Position numbers and translations under genes: made by a program. Positions 44,512 to 58,044 of a stretch of DNA of 64,000 nucleotides are shown here, piece by piece. The DNA is from Anastrepha obliqua (Eukaryota; Arthropoda; Insecta; Diptera; Tephritidae), in the NCBI RefSeq assembly GCF_027943255.1, contig NC_072897.1, forward strand, positions 40,274,044 to 40,338,043, given 5' to 3'. The notes under the pieces were generated by a model that was not told the origin of the DNA, made no database searches, and saw nothing but the letters and a program-made list of their open reading frames with translations. Position 1 is the first letter of the stretch. The number at the start of each line of letters is the position of its first letter.

Positions 44512-45770
44512 ATGAATCCAAATAACTTTATACGTCCTCCAGTCATCAACAATAACCATCCTCCCAACCCAAACCATAATCCACAAAATAGAAATTGCTA
44601 TTAGTCAGGCGGTTCGCAGGCTCTGCATTGTAGAATGTGCGTCTATAGTACCAACATTAATAAATCCAAGGGCAAACATTTTCGTAGATCAGGGCATCGA
44701 TGATATCCATAGAGCAAATCTAGGTGATCTGGATAAGGTTCCAGATGTTGTCAGATGTGTTAGGGAGTTTTCAGACGACCCCAAAGAGTTTGCATCATGC
44801 CAAAAAATGTCGAACGCGTATTAACACTATACGACTCTCTCAAGGGAACCCCGAAATATTTCGGAATCCTGAACGTGGTGCGTAACAAGATTGTAGGAAA
44901 CGCGGAGACTGCGTTGGAGTCGTATAATACCCCACTAAATTGGGAAGCCATCTTGGCATGCTTAACAATTCACTATGCCGATAAAAGGGATATAGGAACA
45001 TAACAGTACCAAATGGTTACTCTTATCCAAGGAAGCAATACGGTACAAAAATTCTATCAAGAGGTCTATTCACACCTTACGCTTATCCTTAATAAAATAA
45101 GCTGTATGAATGCGGGTTCAGAAGCTATTCAGCTCCTGACAAAAGCGTATCGCGACAAGGCGTTAGACACGTTCGTCAGAGGACTGAGCGGTGATCTTCC
45201 TCGGCTATTGGGCGTTCGCGAACCAAGTGATCTTGCACAAGCGCTTCATCTATGCCTGAAGATGAAAAATCAAAATTTTTCCGACAAATCAAGCACATAG
45301 TTCTAATAAAATGGTACCACCACCTCCACCTAGGAGAAATTTGAATAACCCCTACCAAAAATTTGACCCACAGTTACCTTACTTTCCACAAGACTACAGA
45401 AAACCTCAATTCCAAACAAATTATAGATCTGGGAACCAACAATTTCCAATGCCCCCACAAAGGCACTATAATTTTAACCCATCACAACAGCAATCGTTTA
45501 GGCCGCAATACAACACGCCAACCCAACAACTATATTCGGCTCCACCACCAAGATCTTTTCAGCCGAAGCCAACAATTTCCATAGACGTGTACAGGTCCTT
45601 ACAGACTAGAGCAATTAATTACACAAATAGACCACAGTATACGAGACAAACCATTAGAAGACAGGCTCCAATTTCGAATCAATTTCATCAACCACAACCA
45701 AAACTACAAAGAATAAACCAAATCGATAGCACAGAAATGGCTAAAGAACAGCAATATGTTAATGAGCATT
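44512..45770 (+). pseudogene. Q gag, copy B
   Basis: The start MNPNNFIRPP is followed by a stop at codon 31. Capsid-like blocks continue in shifted frames: [36 protein letters not shown] and IQGSNTVQKFYQEVYSHL, then RDKALDTFVRGLSGDLPRLL. This is the retrotransposon Gag/capsid type of errantiviruses, which forms the particle shell. A Pro/Gln-rich tail follows in yet another frame. Several stops and frameshifts (45003, 45300) make it dead. A Harbinger element interrupts it at 45771. Confidence 0.85.
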
Positions 45771-46668
45771 GGCCCCTATTATGAATTGCATTCGATCTTC
45801 GATATTCGGTGGTTGTCGAAGATCGAATATCAATTTGGTATTATGAGCGGTGCAACCCTGTCGAAATTTTCGTTGTATACCGAATTTAGAGTCGAATGCA
45901 ATTTTGCTTTCGGTTGTGTAGCGTATTGTGGGAAAACTTGTTAAAATGTAAGTTGTTTGCGATTATTTATTGTTTTATAGTAACCAAATAATAAATATAT
46001 ACTAATTTTGTAAATTTTATGCAGGACGAAAGTCGTGAGTACCAAACAGCAATTAGAAAGGCTAGTTGCATTAATGGAAGCGAATCCACAATATGCAAAA
46101 GGGATTTGCACCAAAGTACAAGCAGCAAAAAAATGGGAGGAATTTACAACGGAGCTGAATTGCTTGGGACCACCAGTTAGAACGGCAGCAAAATGGATTA
46201 AGGTTAATAATGGTTTTTTTTTTTTTGTGTGATGTTTATAGAAATACATTTTTATTTTCCCTTGTCAGGTATGGGCTGACATGAAGTCAAAAGCGAAAAA
46301 AAAAAATGTCACAAAACAAAGCTGAACTTCGAGCAACAGGTGGGGCCCTATCAAACTTCAGGGACTTTCAAATACCGAAGAAAGCATAATCGGTTTACTG
46401 CAATTTGATGTCTGCATAAATCCGCCTGGGGTGGAATTTGGCCTGGATACAACTACCAGTGACCAGTTCACAGTTTTGTCCCCGTCAAATCCCAGCCCAA
46501 AGCTTCTGGTCCAAAACTATGAGGAAAGTGAAGCGGATTTAGATTTAAATGTTCACGAGGAACCAGCAGGAAAAACGAGAACAAATAAAAAGTCTCAAAA
46601 AGCAAAGAGATTGAGGTTACTGGAGTTGCAGACTGATCGCCAAAAACAATTTTATGAACAAATGATTT
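45771..46668 (+). mobile_element. Harbinger 5' part inserted in Q gag, unit B
   Basis: Starts GGCCCCTATTATGAATTGC; cut at the tandem junction. Confidence 0.85.
46025..46668 (+). pseudogene. Harbinger Myb/SANT accessory gene, unit B
   Basis: The Myb exon is intact here (WIK after TAAK, 46025-46200). The next exon is frameshifted at the A-run (46296-46306). The frame from 46431 is truncated at the junction and reads into unit C up to 46823. Confidence 0.85.
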
Positions 46669-46671
46669 CTA

Positions 46672-48957
46672 AAATTCTATGCCTAGCGACTCATTCCAGT
46701 TGCCATGGTGCTGAACAGCTCAAAATAGTCGGGACGGCGCTGAATAGTTTCAACAAAAACTCATCATCAAAAAATTCATTGATAAATTCGAGCTCATTAG
46801 TAGCAAAGTATTTTCATTCATAAAACGAGCCACCATATGCCAATTTTCTCGACCATTCGAAAATAGTCAATATTGGAATATTTCGCGTAGAATTATTTGC
46901 CAATATTTGAAAAATCTTGAATTTTTGTCAAGTCGAGTGCCCGCGGCTTCCTACATATGTATGCATCAATATATGTATGTAAATATGTCTTTCTAAATGC
47001 TCGGCAGCCGCAGCTGCTGTGCGTCAAGTGCGCGCATGAGCATACAGTAACTTGCAGAAAAAAACATAAGTAGCTTATAAAAAAGTTGTCCGACACAGAA
47101 CATTCAATACTAGAAGTAAATTTCAAAACAATTATTTTTTGTTCTCTGATAGTAGGTAAATAGTTAATTAGTATATTACTTTACGTATGTAGTTCTTCAA
47201 TTGATAAAAAGTGCACAAAATATATGCATATATCTCCAAAGTTAGAAACATATATTACTCTAACATCAGAGCATTTGAAGGTGCCTCTACACATTTCAAG
47301 GTTACTGTACATACAATGCTGTGCCTATGAATGTGCGCTGCGCCTATGAATGCACGCTGGATTTCTTAAGAAGTTTTACCGTTTTATTTTGAGCTGTGGC
47401 AGGTGAGCATACATACATACAGCATATACATATGCGCATATGTATATAAATTCACAAATTTACATTTGCATATGCCATCTTCCTGTGTGCCTGGTAATGA
47501 AGCGTTTTCTATAGAGGATTTTGGTTCAGTTGAAGGGAATTCAACAAAGTTTTACAGACACCAGACAGACAGACATAACATATGTATATAATTTTGGATG
47601 ATTAGGAAAAAAATCAAATATATTATATGTAGGTCATATTAAAAAGCTACCTTAACATTCTTTGCTTCTAATCACCAACAAATTCTTATCGATTGCTGCT
47701 AAATTTACATAATTCAGCCCCTTAATGTTAACATTTGTTGAAAAATGTGTCTGTGGTGATTAGTCTTCGCGAAACGAGTACCCCTCGAAATTCCATACGT
47801 TCCTGTCATTGAGACTTCTCTATACTTTAACGTTCTCTGTATCAAGCCAACACGAAGCTCAAATGAAATTCTCGAATTCCGCTCAAACTTTTCAAACGTC
47901 TTTTTCCAGAAGAAATGGGTCTTCCCTGCTGCGTAAATTTGCCAGAATCCGTCTACGCATAGTCCTAAAATGTCAATAAATACACAATTATTCGTGTTCT
48001 TAAGAAATTTTTACCCAAAACATATTACTTCTTCATTTTCGCGCTTTTTTTGCAATATACCTATGTATATAAAATAATTAATTCCTCTTCCATATTTTTC
48101 GTTTTGTGAGTTGCTCAGAAGTAGATCACTAATTAATGACTTTTTTTAGACTAATCACGTAAGATTGCTTATTGAATTGCAACTAGTCTCAAAATCAAAT
48201 TTCACCACGAAAAGTCTCAATAAGTGACTTGAGACTGCTTACAGAATTCGGGCATAAGTACACTAAGCAGAGCAAACAAACACATTTGATGTACGACAGC
48301 ATAACCACGGCCTGTGCTGAAATTTTATTTGGCGAACACCGTGCAATTGTTATTGCACTACGAAGAAAGACAGCGGGCTTGTTTGAGTTACAATCACAAT
48401 CGTGTGTTGCATGATTTTTTAAAATATAATGTTCAATGTGAAATTTTGGCAACTTTGGCAAAAGTATAGCGCTCCTACGCTATTGTTGCACGCAAAGACT
48501 TTCAAATATTTGTAATAAAACTTTTGTTTGTATGATTCTCTTTTCTTTATCATTAATTTATTGTCATTTATTTCATTTCAATACTCTAGTAAATCACCGT
48601 GAATAAGGAAATTATAAAGAAAAATATTTATTGAAAACTTTATTACTTTTATTTGCGTATTCACATTCACCTTCCTATGCGAAATAAGTACCGAACATCA
48701 GAAATGTATCAGGTTAGAATCTGCAACAATGTTGCAACTGTGCTGCAATACTGTCGGTTTTATTACGTGATTCGAATAAGCCCACGAATAGCACTGCGAT
48801 ATTGGTCACATCTTAGCTTCTGCACATCATGGAGTGGTAATAGAATAGACTTTTGCTGATGGAGGCAAAATTCGTTGTTGTTAATGTGTCTCATGACCGA
48901 CAAACAAAGCTCTATTGTAATTATTTAAAACACAGCCCGAGGGCTAAGATTTACTCT
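46672..48957. other. Unidentified segment of unit C
   Basis: Same as in unit B, without its private changes. hAT-like end at 47810-47839; inverted-repeat arm near 47464-47513. Confidence 0.5.
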
Positions 48958-49789
48958 GGCCCATTCATTTTCATTTGGTCTTATAATGCTCATTCGCTGA
49001 AGAATAAGACTATTGTGAATTTCGATCGATCGACGCATTTACAATAGATAATTTTTTCTCAGCTGACACAGCAAATCAAAATAAAACAAAAAGCGATTGT
49101 ATTGAAATTCTTTTTTAACAACATTTTTAAATGTTAAAAAAAAGTATTTTTTGTGAAAATGAGTACAACGGAGTTGTGGTTCGACGATTCATCTCAATGC
49201 GAATAATGTAAATTTTAAGTTTGTGATCATACAATGAAAATAACTTATATAAATGCGAAAAGTCCAAGACATACTCATGATTCTATGGTTTTCAACATGT
49301 CGCCATTAAAAGCGCATTTAGAGGAGCAAAATCTCAATGGCCGTCGCAATACTTAGCTCCTCGGAATGTAATAAACACCAATTGAAATTCCGTGTTTAAT
49401 ATTTTTTGTCTGTCTCTGTGATGATGTATACGCTATAAAACCATATTTAATGACGCCGTTCAGAAATTCTGAGGAAGGGTCTCCACAAAGGACATACAAC
49501 ACACAACATGCGAGAAGTATCATTGAGAGAACAATTGGAGTCTTGAAAAAACCGATTTAGATGTTTGTTGCAGGCAAGAGCTCTCCACTATTCTGCAAAA
49601 AAACAACACAAATTATTGAATTTTGGTGCAAATCCCTTTGGGAATTGTGGATTCCCTTTCATTAATGCATCCAGCCTTTCTAATTGCTGTTTGGTACTCA
49701 CCACTTTTGACCTGCATAAAATTAAGAAAATTAGTATATGTTTATTATTTGGTTATTATTAAACAATAAAAAATCGGAAACAACATTCA
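48958..49789 (+). pseudogene. Harbinger remnant, transposase side, unit C
   Basis: As in unit A, with the SPLKAHLEEQNLNGRRNT block present. P starts at 49790. Confidence 0.8.
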
Positions 49790-50282
49790 AGTTAACACAG
49801 GTATCGGCTCATCCGGCCAAAACATCGATTCGACCAAATTTGCCGACGACGGGTCTATAGCTTTGCATGTAACAACAAGCAAAAGTTCAATACCGCTTTA
49901 ATAACGCATCCGGCCAAAACACCCCTCCCACCGAATTGCTGACGGCGCGTCTATATCCTCGCACATAACAACAAGCAAAAGTCCAATACTGCTTTACTAA
50001 CTCATACGGCCATTCTGCCGACGAGACACTTATAGGCTTGCGCGTGGGAACAACAAAACAAATACAAGACAATAAGCGGAACTGGTCGAGCAATTGCAAG
50101 TGCAGAAGTCACGCGGCTAATAACGTGCGGTAACTGAAATTAGGGCAAGAGTGTAGGTATTTAGCCGCTAGCGCCGCTTTAATGTAACCAGTTATTTCAA
50201 CTCATGCGCTGAGACCGGCTTCCCTTGGTAATCCAAGGGAAATAAAAAAATGTTTAACAATAAACTAAGTGTTTAATTTACT
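49790..50282 (+). repeat. P 5' LTR, copy C
   Basis: 493 bp, close to copy B. Confidence 0.85.
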
Positions 50283-51105
50283 GGCGCCCAACATGGGGCC
50301 AAGCTAGAAAAATCCTTGTTAAGGACACGCGAGTTTTGGCGGTGGGTTCGGACTCACCTCCTAAAAATTTGAAAAAATTTTAATAAAAACTTTGAGACTA
50401 AGTACCACTACGGAAGTGCCACAATAAATAAAGTGTCACCATAGAAGTGCAACAATAAATCAAAAAAAATTTTTTTTTTTAAACTTTGAGACTAAGTACC
50501 ACTATAGAAGTGCCACAATAAATAAAGTGCCCCCATAGAAGTGCTACAATAAACCAGAAAAATTAAATAAAGGACTAAGTGTCACCATAGAAGTGCCACA
50601 ATACAAATAAAACCATCATCAGGTGAAAATACAAAGAAACCACTAAAGTAAAAAAAACTACGAATAAAACCATCAGGTGAAAATACAATACTTAAAGAAA
50701 TTTTTAAGCAAAATAAAACCACCAAAAATATATACGGCTTTGCGCGCCACGCAAAGGCGTTGCCAACGAGGGACGATAAATCGCACCCAAATTCAACAAT
50801 CATCCACCGGAGAAGAATACTAATACTAATTAGCATAAGAATGGGAATATTCATGTAAGTAGAAAACTCAGCAACTATAAAATTAAAAAAAAAAAATTTT
50901 TTTTAGTTATAAAGTGTAATTTATAGAAGGTTAAACGTTCAAACTAAAATTTAATCAATTAATAAACAAGGGTACTACTTGAATTTGAGAAATAAAAATT
51001 AATCAATTAATTAATAAAGATAGTATTTGAATTTGAGATTTCCCTAAACGATGGACTCCCAAACTGTCAAGGTCCTTCTTAAAACAGAAACAAACGCCTG
51101 TACCA

Positions 51106-51483
51106 ATGGACATAGACCCATCACTCTCCAGGTTCAGACAAAACAGACCCCAACCAATAAATGGTAATGACGAGAGGAACCGTCTAGGAACCTATCCAAG
51201 AACATCTCGTCCATATACCGGCACACCAGGTGGCCTGCCCATCCGAAACACCACCAACCAGACTATTGGACAGGTAGCACCACGACCAGAAAAGAGATCA
51301 CACGGGAGTGATCAACAGCCAATACAAAAGGTACAACGAATAAACAACCTTGTCCAAGAACACGACGAACTCGAGGAAGAATATGGTAATGATGCTCTAT
51401 ATGACAATTACTACCATAATGTAGAGTGGAACCCAGTCGAGTGTCAAGATGAACCCAAAGACGACCTGAATTTTTTTGGATGA
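51106..51483 (+). pseudogene. P gag C-terminal remnant, copy C
   Basis: Open for 125 codons, as in copy B; capsid absent. Confidence 0.75.
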
Positions 51484-54290
51484 AATCCCTCTTGCCCTAT
51501 GTCGAGCGGACAATCGGGGGAAGAGGCATAAAATTCCGCAAAAAGCTACGTAAAACCGCTCAAAGACTTAAGGGGAATCAAACCCGTAAGTCACGCCTTT
51601 ACGGTGAAATCAATCCATGGCACCACTAGGATTGACAAATACTGTACCATAAACATTTTGAATAGAAACATCAGCTTCTTCATCCTACCCAGTCTTAACA
51701 CCTTTGACGGTATTATAGGTTTCGACCTACTCAAAGAAGTGAACGGTAAAATAGATTTGATGAGTGGACTTTTAAGTTACAACGGTGGACAGGAAAAGCT
51801 TTTATATTATATCACGATTATCCTGACGTTAATAAATTTATATAAACGGATGTCGAAACGCCAAATAACGAGTTAAGTATTCCTGCATTGTTGAAGCAGC
51901 ACGCTAGAGTCTTCGCGGACCCTAATGAAGCACTACCATATAACACTGACATTGTAGGAACAATAAGGACTACCGACGATCTTCCTGTTTACTCTAGGAG
52001 CTACCCATATGCCATGGCATCAGCCGAATTCGTCAATAAAGAGATAACGAATTTGTTACAAGACGGTGTAATAAGACCATCCCGTTCCCCTTACAATAAT
52101 CCAATTTGGGTAGTAAGTAAGAAGGGCGTCGATGAAGATGGTAATAGGAAGTCACGATTCGTAATTGACTTTAGGAAACTAAACTTAAAAACAATGAGTG
52201 ACAAGTATCCGATACCCGACACGTCTGTAATTTTGGCAAACATGGGAAATGCTAACTTTTTCTCCACGATTAAACTAGCTGAGAGAGATCGAGAAAAAAC
52301 TGCATTTTCGGTCAATAACGGAAAGTACGAATTCTGTAGACTTCCCTTTGGCCTAAAAAATGCTCCCAGTATTTTCCAGAGGGCCACTGACGATGTACTT
52401 AGGGCAGAAATCGGAAAAATATGACACGTCTATATAGATGATGTCATAATTTTTTCAGAAAGCGCTGAGCAACACCTAAAGGACATCGACCAAGTATTAA
52501 ACAAACTCTACTCTGCTAATATGCGAGTGTCCGCCGACAAGTCTAAATTCTTTCAGGAAAGTGAGCTTTACGATCGTTTTTGGGACTAGCTGGCTATTAC
52601 AGACGATTTGTAAAAGACTACGCTTCGGTTACCAAACCCCTAACAAAATACCTACGCGGGGTAAATGGGAACATTGGCACTAACCAATCTCGGAAAATAG
52701 AAATAAACTTAGACGAAGAAGCACTCAACGCGTTTAATAAAGTTAAAAACATTCTTGCATCAAAGGATGTACTTCTTCTTTATTCCGACTACAAACAACC
52801 ATTTGACTTAACAACAACACAATGATCTCAAGAACCCTTTCTCCAACAGAAGAGATCTATGCAACCAATGAAAAGGAACTCTTGGCAATAGTATGGGCAC
52901 TACAAAAACCTGGCAATTATTTGTACGGCGTAAAACACCTGAACATCTTTACGGACCATCAACCGCTCACCTTCGCTTTATCCGACAAAAACCCAAATGC
53001 TAAGATGAAAAGGTGGCGCGCTTTTGTGGAGGAATATTCACCAACGTTCCATTACAAACCAGGCAAGGAAAATTTTGTTGCTGATGCGCTCTCACGCCAA
53101 CATATAAACACACTAGGCCATGAGCTAAACTCGGAAAGCATAGTCGCTAACAGTGAGTTGTCACTGACTCAAACGATACCCACAGTAAAAACCCCGATTA
53201 ACTGCTTCCAAACCCAAATTATTCTGGAAGAGGGAAAGACATTACCAGTTAGCACGGCTATTATTTTTAGGACACGAGTTAAACATAAAATAAGTTTTAA
53301 TAACTTAGGTGACCTAATGAAATCTTTAAAACAATGTGTTAATCCGAATGTTGTTAACGGATTGCTATGCGAACTCCCTACTTTGGCACTAATCCAAAAC
53401 GAGCTTACCACATCTTTTCCAGGGGTTAAGTTCCGCCACACTACAAAGCAGGTTATCGACATTTTTAATAAGGAGGACCAAACAGAAATCCTCCAAAATC
53501 CTGGAAAATTATTTCTTCCCCGACGTTAGGAAAATTCTAAAAGAAATAGTTTCAAATTGCAAAATATGTCACGAAACAAAATACCAACGACACCCCCCAA
53601 ACCCGAAATAGGATCAACCCCCATACCTTCATACCCAGGAGAGATCCTTCACGTTGACATTTATTCAACAGACAAAACACATTTTCTCACAAAATTTGCA
53701 ATAGTTTTTCCAATCAAATAAAGAGCCATAGTGGATATTAAGGAACCCATCTATCAACTTTTACAAAAAACACCAAATTTCTGGTTTGCGATAATGAGAG
53801 GTCACTGAATTCAGAAACTATTAAAGCAATCCTAAAAAACCACTTCGGCGTCACAATCTACACCACGCCACCGGCTCACAGTACAATGAACGGCCAGGTG
53901 GAAAGGTTCCACAGTACACTTACGGAAATTGCACGCTGCCAAAAGCTCGAGACTTGCATTTCCGACACGGCCGAATTAATTCTACTAGCAACGGCTAAGT
54001 ACAACCGCACTGTCCATTCCGTGACAAACAGGAAACCTATTGATATCATGCAGCGCCAGACGAACTGGTTAACGAAATAAAAAATAGGCTTATACAAACC
54101 CAACAAAATGATTTAAAAAAAGCACAGTATAAAGAGACAAACAAGACAATATAAGCCAGGAGAAAAGGTTTCTGTGAAGACGAATAAGAGAATAGGAAAA
54201 AAATTCACTAAACTTTACACCGAAAAAACAGTCCAGAGCGATTTAGGTACATTTGTTCTAATCGACGGACGTAAAGTTCACAAAACCAAC
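51480..54290 (+). pseudogene. P pol remnant, copy C
   Basis: The protease block has a 17-bp deletion at about 51537 that removes the DTG active site and shifts the frame. RT (51888-52570), RNase H (from 52600) and integrase follow with the same stops as A and B. A further TAA at about 53719 and a 4-bp loss at 54049 lie in the integrase. Confidence 0.9.
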
Positions 54291-54980
54291 TTAACCCTTT
54301 CAATACTAACGGGACACATACGTCCAAATGAGTGTTTTCGTTTTACTAAATGCCAAATATTTCTTTGAATCGCTGTGTATTTTCTTCCCATCAGTTTTTT
54401 ACGAGATATACCATCAATTATGCTCCGTATGACGCTTTTGTATTTTTCTGTACACATGTTTTGCAGTCGTAGTTAAATCGTAGCACGTGCTAGGTCAGTA
54501 AGTTGAAAAACGACAACTATAGATCTACTGAGTGTGATTTTTTTGTGAAATTGGTGGAAACATGGACAGGTAATATCGTGCGAATAAAAATAAACATTTG
54601 TGAAATTGATAGTGTTAAAACTGTATATGATATAGATCATAATCTAAATCTGGGACATATGTGTCCCAGCAGAGCTTGCCATTGGGATGCATGTGTCCCA
54701 ACAGTATCATATTAAACAATTACAATTTTCAACTTTTTTCAACCAGCGACACAACCCGGGATAGAAAGCGTTTACGAATAAATGATGAAGACGTAATACG
54801 AAGCTTATTAGAAGAGAGTGATTCTGAGAGCTGCAGTGACTTCCACGATGATAGTGTTATTGACCCAAATTATTCAGACGAAAGTTCGTACGAAAGTGAT
54901 TCGGATTTAGATTATGATCTTACTTTGCCAGTGCAACGAGGTGAAGAGATGCAAGAGCTAGTCCCAGAACACTTAGTATG
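54291..54980 (+). mobile_element. piggyBac 5' fragment inside P, copy C
   Basis: TTAA at 54291, then CCCTTTCAATACTAACGGG. This copy keeps about 62 bases (GGGACACATACGTCC to CTTTGAATC) lost in A and B, so it shows the older state. Confidence 0.7.
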
Positions 54981-55827
54981 GGACAACAATAATTCCAATG
55001 ACTTGACTATATATCATTGGGCCAATGCGAGGATATTCAATTATACCAGCTCCAACTACATCCCAATAACAACAGGGAAAGTGATCCTCCACGAAAACTA
55101 TGACTTCCTACTCCACAAGACAAACTTGACAGAATTCGAAGCGATAGCGGAAGAGACGGACACAATATTGGAGCAATTTCCACTTTCCCACGACAGGCAA
55201 CTTCTCCGGAACGACGCTAACGAAATACTAAAACTACTAGACGCGATCAGAATACATCACCGGCATGCCAGAGGCATTAATATCTTAGGGACTGCATTAA
55301 AGTACATAACCGGCACCCCAGACTTTGATGACTTCCAAACAATTGAGACCAGAGCCGAAGCCCTAATAGAAGCAAATGAACAGCAGGCAATGATTAATTC
55401 AGTTACACAAAGAAAAATTAACGAACTGGCAGTTACAGTTAATAAACTTTTAGCACAGGCAAAACGAACGCAGATCGACACGAGAAATCTCTTTTCTTTA
55501 GTCAGTACTAGAAATAGAGCAGTGATAATGGAGTTAGAAACCATTATAACATCAGTAGCTCTGGGAAAAGTAAATGTTATTAATCCCACTCTGCTTAATG
55601 GCATGGAAATAAACAATGTATTAGCTGCTGAGCTCTCTACAAATACCAGTATAACTGACATACTTTCTGTTTCCAAATTTAAGATATTTCAAAATACACA
55701 GCTTATTTACTTCATTATTAAATACACAAAAATAGCTAGGATTTGTAATAATGTTAAGTTACTGCCCGTTATCCAAAAGGGAAGAATTATTTCTTTGGAA
55801 ACAAATGTTATAGCTAAATGCAACTGA
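54661..55827 (+). CDS. Chimeric piggyBac N-terminus/errantiviral Env frame, copy C
   Basis: 388 codons with the same start and TGA as in A and B. One Val-to-Ile change is visible. Confidence 0.6.
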   Translation: MSQQSLPLGCMCPNSIILNNYNFQLFSTSDTTRDRKRLRINDEDVIRSLLEESDSESCSDFHDDSVIDPNYSDESSYESDSDLDYDLTLPVQRGEEMQELVPEHLVWDNNNSNDLTIYHWANARIFNYTSSNYIPITTGKVILHENYDFLLHKTNLTEFEAIAEETDTILEQFPLSHDRQLLRNDANEILKLLDAIRIHHRHARGINILGTALKYITGTPDFDDFQTIETRAEALIEANEQQAMINSVTQRKINELAVTVNKLLAQAKRTQIDTRNLFSLVSTRNRAVIMELETIITSVALGKVNVINPTLLNGMEINNVLAAELSTNTSITDILSVSKFKIFQNTQLIYFIIKYTKIARICNNVKLLPVIQKGRIISLETNVIAKCN

Positions 55828-56357
55828 GAATATATCCCCCTTTATAATTGTAGAGAAGCCATGACAGCAAACTTCTGCCAACCCTTGAAAAAAAGTCCCT
55901 GTGTACGACAATTACTTAACCAACATTCCGCAGAATGCAAATCCAAATCTGCCGACCACGTGCCCGTCATTGAGGAGATCGACGACGGCATAATTTTAAT
56001 CAATGACCAGCCAGCGATAATACAAAACGAAAATTCGACAAGATTGGCTAGAGGAACTTTTTTGGTAACATTCAAAGGTGATATTACAATAAACACCACC
56101 ACTTACAACAACTGGAATGAAGTAATGCCTTCACATCCCGAAGCGGTTCCCACACAGCACGTTAACTTCACCGAACATATCGAGTCATTATCACTCCAAT
56201 ACCTACAAAGAATTAATATGAAAAACCTTAAGCACATAACACACCTACGGAATCTTATTGATACTCGCCAAATACAATCAGGAAGCGCCTTACTCTTAAC
56301 TCTATTAGCCAAAGCTACAAGCATTACAATATTTCTGAGGAGACGGCAAAGCAATAT
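55828..56357 (+). pseudogene. P env 3' part, copy C
   Basis: As in copy A, truncated before the membrane anchor. Confidence 0.75.
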
Positions 56358-56603
56358 CTTGCGCGTGGGAACAACAAAACAAATACAAGACAATAAGCGG
56401 AACTGGTCGAGCAATTGCAAGTGCAGAAGTCACGCGGCTAATAACGTGCGGTAACTGAAATTAGGGCAAGAGTGTAGGTATTTAGTCGATAGCGTCGCTT
56501 TAATGTAACCAGTTATTTCAACTCATCCGCTGAGACCGGCTGCCCTAGGTAATCCAAGGGAAATAAAAAATTTTTTTACAATAAACTAAGTGTTTAATTT
56601 ACT
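56358..56603 (+). repeat. P 3' LTR, truncated, copy C
   Basis: 246 bp, same boundary as the other copies. Confidence 0.85.
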
Positions 56604-56760
56604 TACATTTTAACAAATTTCCCCACAATACGCTACACAATCGAAAGCAAAATTACATTCGACTCTAAATTCGGTATACAACGAAAATTTCGACAGGGTT
56701 GCACCGCTCATAATACTAAATTGGCATTCGGTTTTCGATCTTCGACAACCAGCGGATATC
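56604..56760 (-). mobile_element. Harbinger end resumed after P, unit C
   Basis: Same as 29024-29180. Confidence 0.8.
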
Positions 56761-56788
56761 TTAAGACTGAATCATTTTATTACTTTTC

Positions 56789-57219
56789 AGTTATTCGGTC
56801 ACAAGTACAATTTCCAACTGAATACGTCATTCCCATGCACCTCGGCTTATATACGTTCTCGACACAAAAATTTCAAGCGAAATAAATATTTTTCGCTGCG
56901 CATAGCACTTTCACACGCTCACCATAATCTCAGTATTTTGTTTACCTGATAGTTCGAACTAATTTGCTGACGCTATGTCCGCACCTCTAGCTAACGGCAA
57001 GCTACTGATCACGTTACAGCAAAATGTGCAATTCTTTGAATAAATTCTTTTAAAATATTTTTAAAGTTCACTTGTAAAGTTAGTCGTAAAGTACCATTCA
57101 CTAAAAGCAGTTGCATCTGCATTTAGAATAAAATTATTATAAACAAATAATAAAGTATAGTTTTTATTTAACTAATAAAATGATTATAAAGAAATAACTA
57201 AATATAGTTTTACTTAACT
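56789..57219 (+). repeat. Errantivirus Q 5' LTR, copy C
   Basis: 431 bp, AGTTATTC...TTAACT; primer site from 57219. Confidence 0.75.
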
Positions 57220-58044
57220 GGCGCCCAACGTAACAAGAAAAAAAAGAGACTTGCGCAAACAGTGATTCAAACAAAATATCGTGTACGCGTATGTCTTATT
57301 GTGCCGGATCGGAAAACATTTTCCGCAGTGTTAAAGGCTCCCCGAGTCACCAGTAAGGGAAAAAGGGGGAGAAGCGTTAACACCTACCAGTTAGACTTTA
57401 AGAAAAAATGCTAAAAATTTAAGAGTGATAATGATTAAACCTATTGGAAATCGTAATAACGAAGTGGCAGTAAAATAAGACATTCTAAACGAAATTCATA
57501 AAACCAACAGAAAATCGTATATTAATAAAGAAGCAGTAATAAACTAAGACTTTTTAAATAAATTATAAAGCCAGCGGCAGCAAACTTAAAGTTTTCTACA
57601 AAATAGTGCCAACAACTTTATACAACAGCAGACTTAAAATTTTCTACACCGACACAGTGCCAACAATTGTAAAAGCGGCAGCAGACATCAAAATTTTCTA
57701 CAAAGCGGTAGCTGAATTTCATCTACAACCACAACAGTGCACGCAAACGTAAAAACGGTAGAGGAATTCAGCAACAGTGCCCTCAACTGCAGAACGGCCA
57801 CAAAAGTTAACAGCAATGAAATGAGTGTATCGTTGTAAAATATTAGTTAGATATTATGTATTATTTAGTTGAATATTATTATTATTAACGATTGATAAGC
57901 TTAAGAAAAGTGAGTGTAAAATTCTAGAAATACCCAGTAGGAAAGTTCTGTGCTAATAAAAACTTTCTTTTAAATTTGATAAACAATTTTTTTTTTGGAT
58001 CTGATTGAATTATTAAAAAGTTTTTTTTGGTTTTTTTAAACATC
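57220..58044 (+). other. Q leader, copy C
   Basis: Uninterrupted; gives the empty site (57230-57243) for the unit-B Helentron. Same short repeats as in A. Confidence 0.75.

Larger units (their letters stand above)
31956..46668. repeat. Tandem compound unit, copy B
   Basis: Second copy, nearly identical to A and C over its length. It is longer because of a 1273-bp Helentron-like insertion at 42438-43710. Private losses include about 57 bases at 34558 (A and C have them near 21770 and 49278). It ends in the same CTA junction at 46669-46671. Confidence 0.95.
49790..56603 (+). mobile_element. Gypsy-type errantivirus remnant P, copy C
   Basis: Same layout and shared lesions as A and B plus private ones: loss of the protease active site, an integrase stop and a 4-bp deletion near 54049. 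The primer site starts at 50282. Confidence 0.9.

Noticed and set aside
22252..56603. Three separate retrotransposition events of P
   Set aside because: Flanks, internal stops, deletions and the nested piggyBac scrap are identical, so DNA-level duplication explains them.
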